A program made the position numbers and the translations under genes. Of a DNA stretch of 56,690 nt, positions 1 to 8,160 are shown piece by piece. Under the pieces are notes generated by a model. It worked only from the letters and a program-made list of their open reading frames with translations, searched no databases and was not told the DNA's origin. The DNA comes from Roseibium album (GTDB lineage: Bacteria > Pseudomonadota > Alphaproteobacteria > Rhizobiales > Stappiaceae): assembly GCF_001404515.1 (NCBI RefSeq), contig NZ_CXWE01000018.1:1-56690 (forward strand), written 5' to 3'. Numbering within the stretch: the stretch's first letter is position 1; each line of letters begins with the position of its first letter.

Positions 1-55
1 TCAGCGCATGCTTCAGGTCCCGGCTGATCCCATCGCAGATAACACCAAGTTTCAT
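1..55 (-). CDS. Partial sugar isomerase/epimerase-like (TIM-barrel) protein, N-terminus only
   Basis: Only the first 18 codons lie in the window; the gene runs off the left edge. It opens at an ATG at 55 with a GGAGA ribosome site at 61-65, and the peptide begins MKLGVICDGISRD. That start resembles xylose-isomerase-like sugar phosphate isomerases/epimerases, which often sit beside threonate-type dehydrogenases in tetronate or sugar-acid catabolism. It starts 15 bp after the stop of the dehydrogenase gene on the same strand, so it is probably the last known member of the TRAP operon. The assignment rests on a short peptide and on context. Confidence 0.5.
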   Translation of the reverse strand, partial: MKLGVICDGISRDLKHAL

Positions 56-69
56 ATTGTTCTCCAACT

Positions 70-960
70 TCAACGATGCAGTTCGGCGCCGACGATTTCC
101 TCAATCACCCGGGTGCAGACCCAGTTGTCGCCGTTCGGATATCTGGACTTGCCCGCATGGAAGATTTGCATCGCGGTCGAGGCGGTCTGCATGGGCACTT
201 CGAGACCCTGGGCCAGATCGAGAGCGATCGTCAGATCCTTGTGCATGGTCGCTATGTGACTGCCGGTGCCTTCAAACTTCCGGTCGATGATATTCTCCAG
301 AGCAGTTCTCGACACGCCGCAACCGGCGCCCGACGTGGAAAAGACATTGTAGATGACTTCACCGGCAACCCCGGCCTTTGCCGCCAGAGCCGCAGCCTCG
401 AAGGTTGCGGAGAAAATCGACCCTATGAGCGACTGAAGGCAGGATTTGACTGTCTGACCTTCCCCTGGTCTTTCGCCGACAACGTGGATCGTCTGCGAGA
501 CGGCTTCCATGACGGGCCGCGCCTTTTCCAGAACGTCCGGCGTGCCTGCCGCCATCATTGTCAGTGTACCGCCCTGGGCGCCCGGGAAGCCCCCCGAGAC
601 CGGGCAGTCGATCAGGTTGATCAATCCACCGTTCAGTTCCTCGCCGATCTGGCGTGCTTCCGAGGGTTTGATCGTAGCGGTGAGGATTATGGTCCCGCCG
701 TCCGTCATGTTGGCGGCAAGGCCGTCGTCTCCAAGGATCACCGCCTTGGCCTGGTTCCCATTCATCACCATGACATAGACGACGTCCGCATTTGCCGCGA
801 CATCGGCCACACTTCGGGCGGCCCTGCCACCCAGCGCGGTGAACGCTGCCAAGCGTTCTTCGCTCAGATCGAAGCCTGATGTCTCAAATCCGTTCTTGAT
901 CAGGTTCTTGGCAAGCCCGCTGCCCATATCCCCCAATCCGATGACACCTGCGCGTAACAT
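70..960 (-). CDS. NAD(P)-dependent 3-hydroxyacid dehydrogenase, L-threonate dehydrogenase-like
   Basis: A 296-residue member of the 3-hydroxyisobutyrate/beta-hydroxyacid dehydrogenase family. The N-terminal Rossmann motif GLGDMG is at residues 8-13, the substrate-binding CPVSGG motif at 119-124, and the family catalytic lysine is K172 in GQTVKS. These enzymes oxidise 2- or 3-hydroxy acids in the cytoplasm. The LtnD (threonate) branch is the best guess because of the adjoining isomerase-like start and the TRAP importer for an acidic substrate. It lies downstream of dctM in the same direction with a 136-bp gap, so it may be co-transcribed. The exact substrate cannot be read from the sequence. 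Confidence 0.8.
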   Translation of the reverse strand: MLRAGVIGLGDMGSGLAKNLIKNGFETSGFDLSEERLAAFTALGGRAARSVADVAANADVVYVMVMNGNQAKAVILGDDGLAANMTDGGTIILTATIKPSEARQIGEELNGGLINLIDCPVSGGFPGAQGGTLTMMAAGTPDVLEKARPVMEAVSQTIHVVGERPGEGQTVKSCLQSLIGSIFSATFEAAALAAKAGVAGEVIYNVFSTSGAGCGVSRTALENIIDRKFEGTGSHIATMHKDLTIALDLAQGLEVPMQTASTAMQIFHAGKSRYPNGDNWVCTRVIEEIVGAELHR

Positions 961-1005
961 TTCATGTTCCTATTTCATCCGGACATTCCGGAGGTTGTTG
1001 ACTGG

Positions 1006-1021
1006 CACCCGCTGCCGGGTG
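1006..1021. terminator. Small hairpin between dctM and the dehydrogenase gene
   Basis: CACCCG and CGGGTG arms around a 4-nt loop lie about 75 bp past the dctM stop. No clear T-run follows, so it may be a weak terminator, a processing stem or incidental. Confidence 0.25.
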
Positions 1022-1096
1022 TCGGCTGATGCGGGGGTTTCGGGCGCTGTTTGCGCCGGGCTGGTCCGGAAGACACCCCGCTGCCCAAAAAACTCC

Positions 1097-2371
1097 TCAG
1101 AAAAACAGGCTCGGAACCCACAGAACGAGTTGCGGGAAAATGCACATCAGGATGAGCACGAGGACATTGGCCATCAGGAAGGGAGCAGCGCCGAGGAATA
1201 TCTCGCCGATCCCCATACGGGCGATCGCGGCACACACATTCAGGCAATTGCCGACAGGCGGAGTACACGCGCCGACGGCAAGGCCCGACACCATCACCAC
1301 GCCGAAATGGACACCGGATATCCCGACGGACTGCGCTGCGGGAAGCAGCACCGGTGTCAGGAGCAGGATAGCCGGGCTGACGTCGATGAAGGTTCCGGCA
1401 ACAAGGATGACGGCGGTGATCACCAGCATGAGCGCAATCGGGCCGAGATCAAGGCTGATCACGTAGGCAGCAAGCGCATCCGGGATCCGTTCCAGTGCCA
1501 GCACCCAGATGTAGAGTTGGGAAAATGCGATGATCATCATGATCTTGGCGCTTGTCAGGATTGCCGCCCGCATCGCACCCGGCAATTGTTTCAGGGAAGT
1601 CAGCCCGACGATAAGGAACCCGATCAGCAGACCGTAGGCAACGGCCATACCAGCCGTCTCAGTCGGCGTTGCGATTCCGAAAACGACGGAACCGACAATC
1701 AGCAGCGGCATGACGGCAACAATCGCCGAGCGGCGTATCTGACGCCAGGCCTCCGCAAGAGTGAACGGAACGGCTTCCGTCGGATAGTCGTTCTTCCTGG
1801 ACAGATACCAGACAATTGCCAGCTGGAAGATACCGACCATCAACCCCGGAATGACCCCGCCGAGGAAAAGTTGACCAACCGACTCCTGAGCGGCGATGGC
1901 ATAGATGACCATCGCCACGGAAGGTGGAATGATCATGCCCATTGTGGAAGAGGCAACGGTGATCCCGGCGGCAAATTGAGCGGGATAACCACGCTTTTTC
2001 ATTTCCGGTATCAGGACCGATCCAATCGACGCGGTATCGGACGCTGCCGAACCGGAGATCCCGCCAAAGACCATCGAGGCGACGACATTCACCAGACCGA
2101 GCCCGCCCTTCAGGCGCCCGACGAAGAAATTCGAAATGTCGAGCAGACGGCCGGTGATACCGCCAGTGTTCATCACGAAGCCCATAAGGATAAACAACGG
2201 CAGCGAAATCAGCGCATAACTGTTGATGCCGGCAAAGAACCTTTGGGGCAGGACACCGATCAGCATTGGTTGTTCGACCAGAAAATAGGCCAATGCGGAA
2301 AGTCCAAGTGCGTAGGCGATCGGAACGCCGATGACCAGCAGAACCAGCAGACTGAGAAGAAGGATCAACAT
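1097..2371 (-). CDS. dctM: TRAP transporter large permease (DctM type)
   Basis: A 424-residue, highly hydrophobic protein with about a dozen predicted membrane spans, the normal size for the DctM/YiaN large subunit. It forms the ion-coupled channel of a tripartite ATP-independent periplasmic transporter in the inner membrane. Recognisable family segments include the LPLFILMGF region and the glycine-rich GISGSAASDTASIG stretch near residue 140. It begins 4 bp after the dctQ stop, which implies translational coupling. With dctQ and dctP it makes a complete three-part importer, probably for a hydroxy or sugar acid processed by the downstream dehydrogenase (inference). Confidence 0.93.
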   Translation of the reverse strand: MLILLLSLLVLLVIGVPIAYALGLSALAYFLVEQPMLIGVLPQRFFAGINSYALISLPLFILMGFVMNTGGITGRLLDISNFFVGRLKGGLGLVNVVASMVFGGISGSAASDTASIGSVLIPEMKKRGYPAQFAAGITVASSTMGMIIPPSVAMVIYAIAAQESVGQLFLGGVIPGLMVGIFQLAIVWYLSRKNDYPTEAVPFTLAEAWRQIRRSAIVAVMPLLIVGSVVFGIATPTETAGMAVAYGLLIGFLIVGLTSLKQLPGAMRAAILTSAKIMMIIAFSQLYIWVLALERIPDALAAYVISLDLGPIALMLVITAVILVAGTFIDVSPAILLLTPVLLPAAQSVGISGVHFGVVMVSGLAVGACTPPVGNCLNVCAAIARMGIGEIFLGAAPFLMANVLVLILMCIFPQLVLWVPSLFF

Positions 2372-2375
2372 TGCA

Positions 2376-2882
2376 TCAGTCCTCCGGCATCCAGAGAACG
2401 TCGATGCTTTCCCGGCCCGCTGCGGTAAGCACGATTTTCAGGCAGCAATAGAAGACCGCCAGCCCGCAGCCGACCGGCACGGCTGCGTGAACGATACCCT
2501 GCGGCCAGCCAAAGGGCTGCCAGGGATTATGGCCGGCAAGTGAAATCCAGCCGATAGAATAGGTCACCATCGCGCCGTTGATCACTGCGATCAGGGCGAG
2601 ACCCATGATGTAAGTCCACTTTTTCGCTTCATAGGGCAGCATGTCGACAAAGAAGGTGATCGCAATATGCTCACGCCTGGTGATGCAAACCGCGCCGCCA
2701 ATGGCACTGGTGAACAGGAAGGCGATCGTCACGAATTCGTTGCCGCCATAAATCGACGACGCAAAGCCGTATCTGAGAACCACAAGCAAACAGACAAGAA
2801 CCAGAAATGTCGCAAAAAGCGCGATCAGAACCCACTCCAGAACAGATGTGAGCCGCTTGTCCAAGGCGATGAGAAAATCCAT
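2376..2882 (-). CDS. dctQ: TRAP transporter small permease (DctQ type)
   Basis: About 168 residues with four hydrophobic spans, as in DctQ small subunits. I chose the ATG at 2882 because a GGGGGGAAG ribosome site lies directly before it; an upstream in-frame TTG at 2894 would add only four residues and would overlap that site. DctQ pairs with DctM in the inner membrane and is needed for transport. It lies between dctP (65 bp upstream) and dctM (4 bp downstream) in one operon. Confidence 0.9.
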   Translation of the reverse strand: MDFLIALDKRLTSVLEWVLIALFATFLVLVCLLVVLRYGFASSIYGGNEFVTIAFLFTSAIGGAVCITRREHIAITFFVDMLPYEAKKWTYIMGLALIAVINGAMVTYSIGWISLAGHNPWQPFGWPQGIVHAAVPVGCGLAVFYCCLKIVLTAAGRESIDVLWMPED

Positions 2883-2947
2883 GCTTCCCCCCAATTTTGT
2901 CCGATCTGCCCGGCCGCCATCAGGCGACCGGGCTTCACAATCGAAGG

Positions 2948-3943
2948 TCAGCTGCAGGAAGCCGCCGCCGCACGGGCAGCGTCGATGTCTTCAGCTGTGA
3001 AGTGGCCCGCGTCGATCATCTGCTGATAGACCGGCTTGACCGCTTCCTGGAAACCGGCAAGCGCTTCCGGGGTCAGGGAATTGATTTCCATATACTCACC
3101 CAGTTCCCCGATCACCTTGCCTTCGGCCTCACGGTAGAGGTCATCGGACTGGTTGAGCGCTTCCACTGCAACTTCATCGAAGACCTGCTTCAGGTCATCC
3201 GGCAAGCCGTCGTACCAGGCCTTGTTGACGATCAGCGGATCGGGCCCGGTCATGTGGTTGGACAAGGTCATGAACTTCTGAACTTCGTGGATCTTGAAGT
3301 CCCAGATATTCTGCGGTGGATTGTGTTGGCCGTCGATGACGCCCTGCTTGAATGCCTGATAGGCTTCGGAGAAGGGCATCGCGATCGGGTTGGAGCCGAT
3401 TGCGGTTCCGGTTGCGATCATCAGATCACTTTGAGGTTCGCGGATCTTGAGCCCTTTCAGGTCCTCGACCTTGGTAATCGGCCTAACGTTGTTTGTGTAG
3501 GCGCGGAACCCCTGGCTGATGCCGGTTGCCGGAACGTGGTAACCGTTGGTCGCGGCGCCTTGCTCGATCCCGTCGGTGAACCCGCTTGCGACAAGACACT
3601 GCATCTCGTCCCAATCAGCAACCAGGAACGGCAACTGGTAGATATTGAATGCCGGATTGGCATCGGCAAAAAACCCGCCACGTGTTCCCTGAAGGATCCC
3701 GGTCGTCACCTGGTCCATCATCTCGCGCTCGTTGCCGAGCACTCCGCCAAAGAAATTCTCGACATCGATACGACCATCTGAACGCTTTTCCAGTTCTTCT
3801 TCGAAGAATTTCATGGATTGCGATCTGATGGCACTTTCCGGCTGCGCATTGCCATATTTGAATGTGAAATCTGCCGCAGCAGCGCCCGATACCATCAACG
3901 CAGCCATTGCAACACCAGCTAAATACTTCACGCCATTCATCAC
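2948..3943 (-). CDS. dctP: TRAP transporter periplasmic solute-binding protein (DctP type)
   Basis: A 331-residue DctP-family protein. A Sec signal peptide with an AAA cleavage region ends near residue 23 (before DFTFKYG). The conserved DctP segment DLKGLKIREP, whose arginine normally binds the substrate carboxylate, supports an organic-acid ligand. It binds the solute in the periplasm and hands it to DctQM. It is the first gene of the TRAP operon and lies divergent from a LacI-type regulator, with the operator/promoter region between them. The substrate is probably an acidic sugar derivative, judged from the downstream hydroxyacid dehydrogenase. Confidence 0.92.
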   Translation of the reverse strand: MMNGVKYLAGVAMAALMVSGAAAADFTFKYGNAQPESAIRSQSMKFFEEELEKRSDGRIDVENFFGGVLGNEREMMDQVTTGILQGTRGGFFADANPAFNIYQLPFLVADWDEMQCLVASGFTDGIEQGAATNGYHVPATGISQGFRAYTNNVRPITKVEDLKGLKIREPQSDLMIATGTAIGSNPIAMPFSEAYQAFKQGVIDGQHNPPQNIWDFKIHEVQKFMTLSNHMTGPDPLIVNKAWYDGLPDDLKQVFDEVAVEALNQSDDLYREAEGKVIGELGEYMEINSLTPEALAGFQEAVKPVYQQMIDAGHFTAEDIDAARAAAASCS

Positions 3944-4017
3944 CTTTTCTCCTCCCGATGTAGACGATGATCATGTGAGGGCGCTTTTCTCCGCTCAGGG
4001 CTATCGGGAAGCAAGCT

Positions 4018-4059
4018 AAAAAGCATCAATTTGACGTAATTGGTTGCTTTTGATGTTTT
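4018..4059. promoter_or_regulatory. Imperfect inverted repeat between dctP and the LacI-type regulator
   Basis: AAAAGCATCAA near 4019 and TTTTGATGTTTT near 4048 form an imperfect inverted repeat in the divergent promoter region. It is a candidate operator for the adjacent LacI-type protein. The region is also AT-rich, so promoter elements alone could explain it. Confidence 0.35.
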
Positions 4060-4108
4060 CATGAGTCGATATTTATGCAAAATTGATTGTTATTGGTGGA
4101 GTATTGAT

Positions 4109-5143
4109 GTGTCTGAACCAACCCAGATCAAGCGTCGCGCTCGAGTGAACGAGATCGCCGGACTTGCAGGCGTCGGCACCGCAACGGTCGACCGCGTCCT
4201 GAACGGGCGCCCCAATGTGAGCGCTGCCACGCGTCAACGTGTGGAACAGGCCAAAGCGGCAATCGAAAACGGTGAACCTGTTCAAAAACGCCCGAGGCCC
4301 TGGCGCCTGAAAGTCTTTCTGCCTGAAGAGGCCGGCCCATCGACCGAGTATCTTGCAAGCTGTTTCCATGAGTTCGGCGCGCGGGGAAATGCCACGATCG
4401 AATGCGTTTTCACGAAAAAAATGGAACCGGCGCTTCTGGCCCGCAAACTTCAGGCCTGCGCCGGGCAGGGCATCGATGCGATTGCGTTTCAGGCTCTTGA
4501 TGACCCGCGCGTACGCCAGGCTGTCGAAGACCTGGCCCATTTGAACATTCCCTGCCTCACCCTGATTTCAGGGCTCGAAACCCCGGCACTCGCCGGCTTC
4601 ATGGGAATGGACAACAGAGCCGCAGGGCGCACCGCCGGATACCTGATGGGTCGCTTCGAACGGCAGAAAGGCGCGGTCGCGGTCGTTTCCGGGGGCCAGA
4701 TCTACCGCGTTCACGAAGACAGGGAAATGGGTTTTCGCGCCTGCCTCAGGCGTGATTTTCCACACCTTGAAGTCGTCTCGACCTATAGCGGACATGACGA
4801 CATCGACGGCAACTATACCGAGGTCCGGAAAATACTGGACAGCAAGCCCGATCTGATCGGGATCTACAATGTCGGCGGCGGCAACGAAGGCATTGTGAAA
4901 GCCTTGAAAGAAGCTGGCCGGGAAAAGGAAGTCACGTTTTTCGGTCACAACCTGACCACAAAAACCCAGGGCTATCTGCTCGACGGTACGATGGATGTCA
5001 TCATGCACCAGAACATGAAGCGCGCTGCCGGACGGGCGGTGGATGCTCTGATCGCGCGGCTGGAACACAGGCCGTATCAGATCAAGCTCATCTCAACGGA
5101 AATCATCACGAAAGAAAACATCATGGGCGTCACGTTCGGCTGA
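4109..5143 (+). CDS. LacI-family transcriptional regulator
   Basis: About 344 residues: a LacI helix-turn-helix near the N-terminus (VNEIAGLAGVGTATVDRVLNG) and a periplasmic-binding-protein-like effector domain. I chose the GTG at 4109 because GGTGGAG at 4096-4102 is well spaced from it; the open frame extends to an ATG at 4040, but that extra segment does not look like a LacI N-terminus. The gene is divergent from the TRAP operon and probably controls it in response to the imported sugar-like ligand. A hairpin lies 28 bp downstream of the stop. Confidence 0.9.
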   Translation: MSEPTQIKRRARVNEIAGLAGVGTATVDRVLNGRPNVSAATRQRVEQAKAAIENGEPVQKRPRPWRLKVFLPEEAGPSTEYLASCFHEFGARGNATIECVFTKKMEPALLARKLQACAGQGIDAIAFQALDDPRVRQAVEDLAHLNIPCLTLISGLETPALAGFMGMDNRAAGRTAGYLMGRFERQKGAVAVVSGGQIYRVHEDREMGFRACLRRDFPHLEVVSTYSGHDDIDGNYTEVRKILDSKPDLIGIYNVGGGNEGIVKALKEAGREKEVTFFGHNLTTKTQGYLLDGTMDVIMHQNMKRAAGRAVDALIARLEHRPYQIKLISTEIITKENIMGVTFG

Positions 5144-5389
5144 AGAAAGAAAGGCCGGCAGAAACAATACGAGCGCCGGATTACCGGCGCTCTCTGAAAG
5201 TAGTGATCCCGAAGGCTACCGTCGAACTTGCCGCTCTTCAGGCAGCATCGCTTGTAGCGTCTGCCTGAACCGCATGGACAGGGATCATTGCGCCCAAGTT
5301 TTTCCAGAAGTTCCACATCGCCCGCGCACCTGTCGTTCACCCGTTTTTACACGGGTTTCGGATGGGAAGGATTTGCGCCGTTTAGACAT
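5077..5389 (-). pseudogene. SEC-C zinc-motif small protein, apparently frameshifted
   Basis: One frame from an ATG at 5389 encodes MSKRRKSFPSETRVKTGERQVRG and then loses the family pattern. The next frame carries DVELLEKLGRNDPCPCG followed by a classical SEC-C zinc motif (CPCGSGRRYKRCC). Dropping one G from the GGG near 5320 would fuse the two smoothly, so a one-base insertion, real or from sequencing, seems to split the gene. The second frame continues through a hairpin and over the 3' end of the LacI gene to a stop at 5077, so the true C-terminus is uncertain. SEC-C motifs bind zinc; the function of such small proteins is unknown. Confidence 0.55.
5171..5192. terminator. Perfect hairpin downstream of the LacI-type gene
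   Basis: GAGCGCCGG and CCGGCGCTC are perfect 9-bp arms around an ATTA loop, 28 bp past the stop at 5143. No long T-run follows on either strand, but position and stability suit transcription termination between convergent genes. Confidence 0.55.
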
Positions 5390-5435
5390 CACCTCGAAAG
5401 GAAGGGCGATCTTCAAAGTTTACGCGTTTGGCCAT
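5382..5435 (-). other. Short upstream open frame with a strong ribosome site before the SEC-C gene
   Basis: An ATG at 5435 has a strong AGGAGG site five bases upstream and encodes 17 residues (MAKRVNFEDRPSFRGDV). Its TAA stop overlaps the ATG of the SEC-C frame (ATGTCTAA). It could be a coupling leader peptide or the displaced true N-terminus of the damaged SEC-C gene. Confidence 0.4.
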
Positions 5436-5566
5436 GACAACCTCCTGCTGCCGGGAACGAGGTTCGCCTTGTAAGGCCGGCGGGTGAAATTTCCAAGAGA
5501 TCAATCCAGAAAACCGCTCCCTTCCGCTCTGGCTTGCGGCGATTGCCGCCAGTGATGGAGCGCGTT

Positions 5567-6595
5567 TCAAAGGTTTTCCGGGGTTACCAGCTGAAAATCG
5601 ATGATACCGTTTACTGTGCCCGACAACTTGCCGGTCACGGACTGTTCCATCAGATCAAGCGTTTTTGAAACGACCTGTGAAACAGGATTGGCAATCAGAA
5701 GATCCACCGTACCTTCGATCAGACCTTCATCCGCGTAGGGACTACGTTCGTGGCAGATGTAAAAAACATCACGAGCGCGTCCAGCCTCCGTGAGTGCCCT
5801 GATCACACCGCTGACACCGCCGCCGCAGTGATAAAGCCCCTTCAACCCGGGAACTGAACGAAGAATTTCGGAAGTCGCCTCATAGGCCACGGCGGCATCA
5901 TCCAGATAAACAAGCGAATCCCGCAAACCTGCGTGTGGAGCATATTCCCTGAGCGCACTGCGAAAACCGGCTTCCAGCGCCTCGTGCCCCAAATAACGGT
6001 GGGATCCGACAAGAATACCGACTTCGTCGCCATGCCCCACGAATTTGGCCATGGCCCAGCCAGCCGTCCGACCTGCACGGCGCCCATCGATGCCGACGTA
6101 ACCCGCAATCGCAGGTGTACTCAGCGGACTGAGCAGCGCGAATACCGGAACGTTAACAGATGCGCAGTCGCCTATCGCCGCGTGAACGGCGGGATGGTCT
6201 ATGGAAACAAGGGCGATAGCGTCGACGTCATCAGCCATGGATCTCAGCGCGGCAGCCAGATCTCCAGGAGACAGGCTTTCGACAAACGCAACTTCGGCGG
6301 CCGCCCGAATACGTGTCAGGTCTGGCACCGAACGCATGATCTGCTCTGACAGGGCCTGATAAAACCACTTGCTCTTCTTCTGCAGAATAAAGCCCAGACG
6401 CTTGTGCGGTACAAGCTGGTCGACACGGCGCTCCATCAGGCCTTGTGCATGATAACCAAGCTCTCTGGCGGCACTCAACACCCGGTCGGCGGTCGACCGT
6501 CTGACCGGGGCCCTGCCGTTCAGTACACGGTCCACGGTTGCAACGCCGACATTTGCTTTTGCGGCGATCTCCTGAAGTGTCACTCGTCGGTTCAT
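5567..6595 (-). CDS. LacI-family transcriptional regulator (second)
   Basis: About 342 residues starting at the ATG at 6595 (MNRRVTLQEIAAKANVG). The N-terminal LacI helix-turn-helix includes ATVDRVLNGRAPV, followed by a ribose-binding-protein-like effector domain. The open frame extends upstream to 6763, but only the chosen start gives a normal LacI N-terminus. It is paralogous to the regulator at 4109-5143, sharing the ATVDRVLNGR segment. It is divergent from the MocDEF-like oxygenase operon, and a perfect palindrome lies between them, so it is the likely repressor of that operon. Confidence 0.9.
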   Translation of the reverse strand: MNRRVTLQEIAAKANVGVATVDRVLNGRAPVRRSTADRVLSAARELGYHAQGLMERRVDQLVPHKRLGFILQKKSKWFYQALSEQIMRSVPDLTRIRAAAEVAFVESLSPGDLAAALRSMADDVDAIALVSIDHPAVHAAIGDCASVNVPVFALLSPLSTPAIAGYVGIDGRRAGRTAGWAMAKFVGHGDEVGILVGSHRYLGHEALEAGFRSALREYAPHAGLRDSLVYLDDAAVAYEATSEILRSVPGLKGLYHCGGGVSGVIRALTEAGRARDVFYICHERSPYADEGLIEGTVDLLIANPVSQVVSKTLDLMEQSVTGKLSGTVNGIIDFQLVTPENL

Positions 6596-6645
6596 GCACT
6601 TCTGATAAGATCCATCATAGCTGAATGCAACAGAAATGATAGTTT

Positions 6646-6660
6646 TGATAGTTTCTATCA
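6646..6660. promoter_or_regulatory. 15-bp palindrome, candidate LacI-type operator for the oxygenase operon
   Basis: TGATAGTTTCTATCA is a perfect inverted repeat (6-bp arms, TTT centre) about 50 bp upstream of the LacI gene and 90 bp upstream of the oxygenase gene. A second ATGATAGTT half-site is immediately adjacent at 6637-6645. Its position in the divergent promoter suits control of both genes. Confidence 0.55.
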
Positions 6661-6749
6661 CCACTGAATTGACGCCGGATACATTCTGAGAAATTTTCAC
6701 GCAGCATTTTTTGAAAGGCTTCAAGGCCAATCGGCGTGGGAGGACCGGA

Positions 6750-7823
6750 ATGACCATCTCCAATCAAACCCGTGACTACAGCCTGACAGGACAGGACTCA
6801 GGTCCCGGCTTTGCTCCAAGCCAATGGTACAGCACGCCTGTGCCCAGAAAACGGTTGAAGGAACTGATGCGCCGGTCGGACCGTCCGAGCCTGATCAACT
6901 ACGGGAGCTGGTTCGGCACGGTTCTCGTTCTCGGTACAATTCTGATTTTCACCTGGGGAACGGTCTGGGCGGTTCCGACCGCGATCCTCTACGGTATCTT
7001 TTACGGATCGGGCGGCGACAGCCGCTGGCATGAATGCGGCCACGGCACCGTATTCAAAACCGCTTGGCTGAACGGCTTCTTCTATCAGATTGCTTCGTTC
7101 ATGTCGCTCAAGAACCCTTGCCTCTGGCGCTGGAGCCATACAAGACACCATACCGATACCGTGGTTGTCGGGCGTGATCCGGAAATCGCCTTTCCGCGTC
7201 CGCCGAGCATCGGTCGGTGGATCCTGAACCTCATCTTCGTGCCGACGCTGATCGACGAACTCAAGAAGATGGTCCTCCTGAGCCTGGGGAAACTGACAGA
7301 AGACCAGAAGGATTTTCTGATCGAAGCAGACCGCCAGAAAGCCTACCGGATCTCCCGCATCCATTTGACAATCCTGATTGCCGTGACCGGACTATCTGCC
7401 GGATTGCAAAGCTGGTTGCCGCTCATGCTGGTAGGATTGCCGACATTCTACGGCTCGTGGCTCCACCATATCCTGGCGACAACGCAGCACGCCGGACTTG
7501 CGGAGGATGTCCCCGATCACCGGATGAATTCCAGAACCGTCTATCTCAACCCGTTCTTCCGCTTCATCTATTCCAACATGAACTATCACGTTGAACATCA
7601 CATGTACCCGATGGTTCCGTTCCACGCCTTGCCAGCGCTGCACGAAGAAATCAGGAAGGATTGTCCACCGGCCTACCCTTCCCTGTGGGCTGCCTATCGG
7701 GAAATGGTCCCAGCTGTCCTCAAACAACAACGGGACCCGTATCACTTCATCAAACGGCCATTGCCGGCGGAAGCCAATCCGACGCCCGACTATCAGCGCC
7801 CCGTGTTGCAAGCCGCAGAATAG
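6750..7823 (+). CDS. mocD: Membrane di-iron oxygenase, fatty acid desaturase superfamily, MocD-like
   Basis: About 357 residues from the ATG at 6750, which follows GGGAGG at 6738-6743. The three histidine boxes of membrane di-iron desaturases/hydroxylases are present: HECGH (residues 94-98), HTRHH (130-134) and HVEHH (280-284), with hydrophobic spans near 52-85 and 205-235. It should activate O2 in the inner membrane using electrons from the Rieske ferredoxin and reductase encoded in the same operon. The set matches rhizobial MocDEF, implicated in the O-demethylation step of rhizopine (3-O-methyl-scyllo-inosamine) use. The substrate here is unknown; an O-methylated sugar or cyclitol is a reasonable inference. 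Confidence 0.82.
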   Translation: MTISNQTRDYSLTGQDSGPGFAPSQWYSTPVPRKRLKELMRRSDRPSLINYGSWFGTVLVLGTILIFTWGTVWAVPTAILYGIFYGSGGDSRWHECGHGTVFKTAWLNGFFYQIASFMSLKNPCLWRWSHTRHHTDTVVVGRDPEIAFPRPPSIGRWILNLIFVPTLIDELKKMVLLSLGKLTEDQKDFLIEADRQKAYRISRIHLTILIAVTGLSAGLQSWLPLMLVGLPTFYGSWLHHILATTQHAGLAEDVPDHRMNSRTVYLNPFFRFIYSNMNYHVEHHMYPMVPFHALPALHEEIRKDCPPAYPSLWAAYREMVPAVLKQQRDPYHFIKRPLPAEANPTPDYQRPVLQAAE

Positions 7824-7836
7824 GAGCAAGATTTCC

Positions 7837-8160
7837 ATGGTGAACTGGATAGAGGCCTGCGCTGCAGACGAAGTGGAAAACGAGGATCTGATCCGTTTCG
7901 ATCACGGGTCCAGAACATTTGCGATCTACCGCAGCCCGGACGATGAATACTTTTGCACCGACGGTCTTTGCACGCATGAAGAAGTGCATCTTTCCGACGG
8001 ATTGGTCATGGACCACATCATTGAATGCCCCATGCACAACGGTCAGTTCGACTACCGGACCGGTGAAGCCAGACGGACACCTGCCTGTGTCGCGCTGAAG
8101 ACCTATCCGGTTAAAGTGGAAAACGAGACCGTCTTCATCGATCTGGGTGATCAACCATGA
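7837..8160 (+). CDS. mocE: Rieske-type [2Fe-2S] ferredoxin, MocE-like
   Basis: A 107-residue soluble Rieske ferredoxin, the normal size for oxygenase ferredoxins. The cluster ligands are C45-x-H47 (CTH) and C64-x2-H67 (CPMH). GGAG at 7823-7826 precedes the ATG at 7837, 13 bp after the MocD stop. It should carry electrons from the MocF-like flavoprotein to the MocD-like oxygenase in the cytoplasm. Its last codons overlap the next start by 4 bp (ATGA), so it is translationally coupled. Confidence 0.88.
   Translation: MVNWIEACAADEVENEDLIRFDHGSRTFAIYRSPDDEYFCTDGLCTHEEVHLSDGLVMDHIIECPMHNGQFDYRTGEARRTPACVALKTYPVKVENETVFIDLGDQP

Noticed and set aside
839..2428. 529-codon open frame on the plus strand
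   Set aside because: It lies opposite dctM and part of the dehydrogenase gene, and its translation is low-complexity and charged (H, D, R, Q rich), typical of the antisense frame of a GC-rich membrane protein gene.
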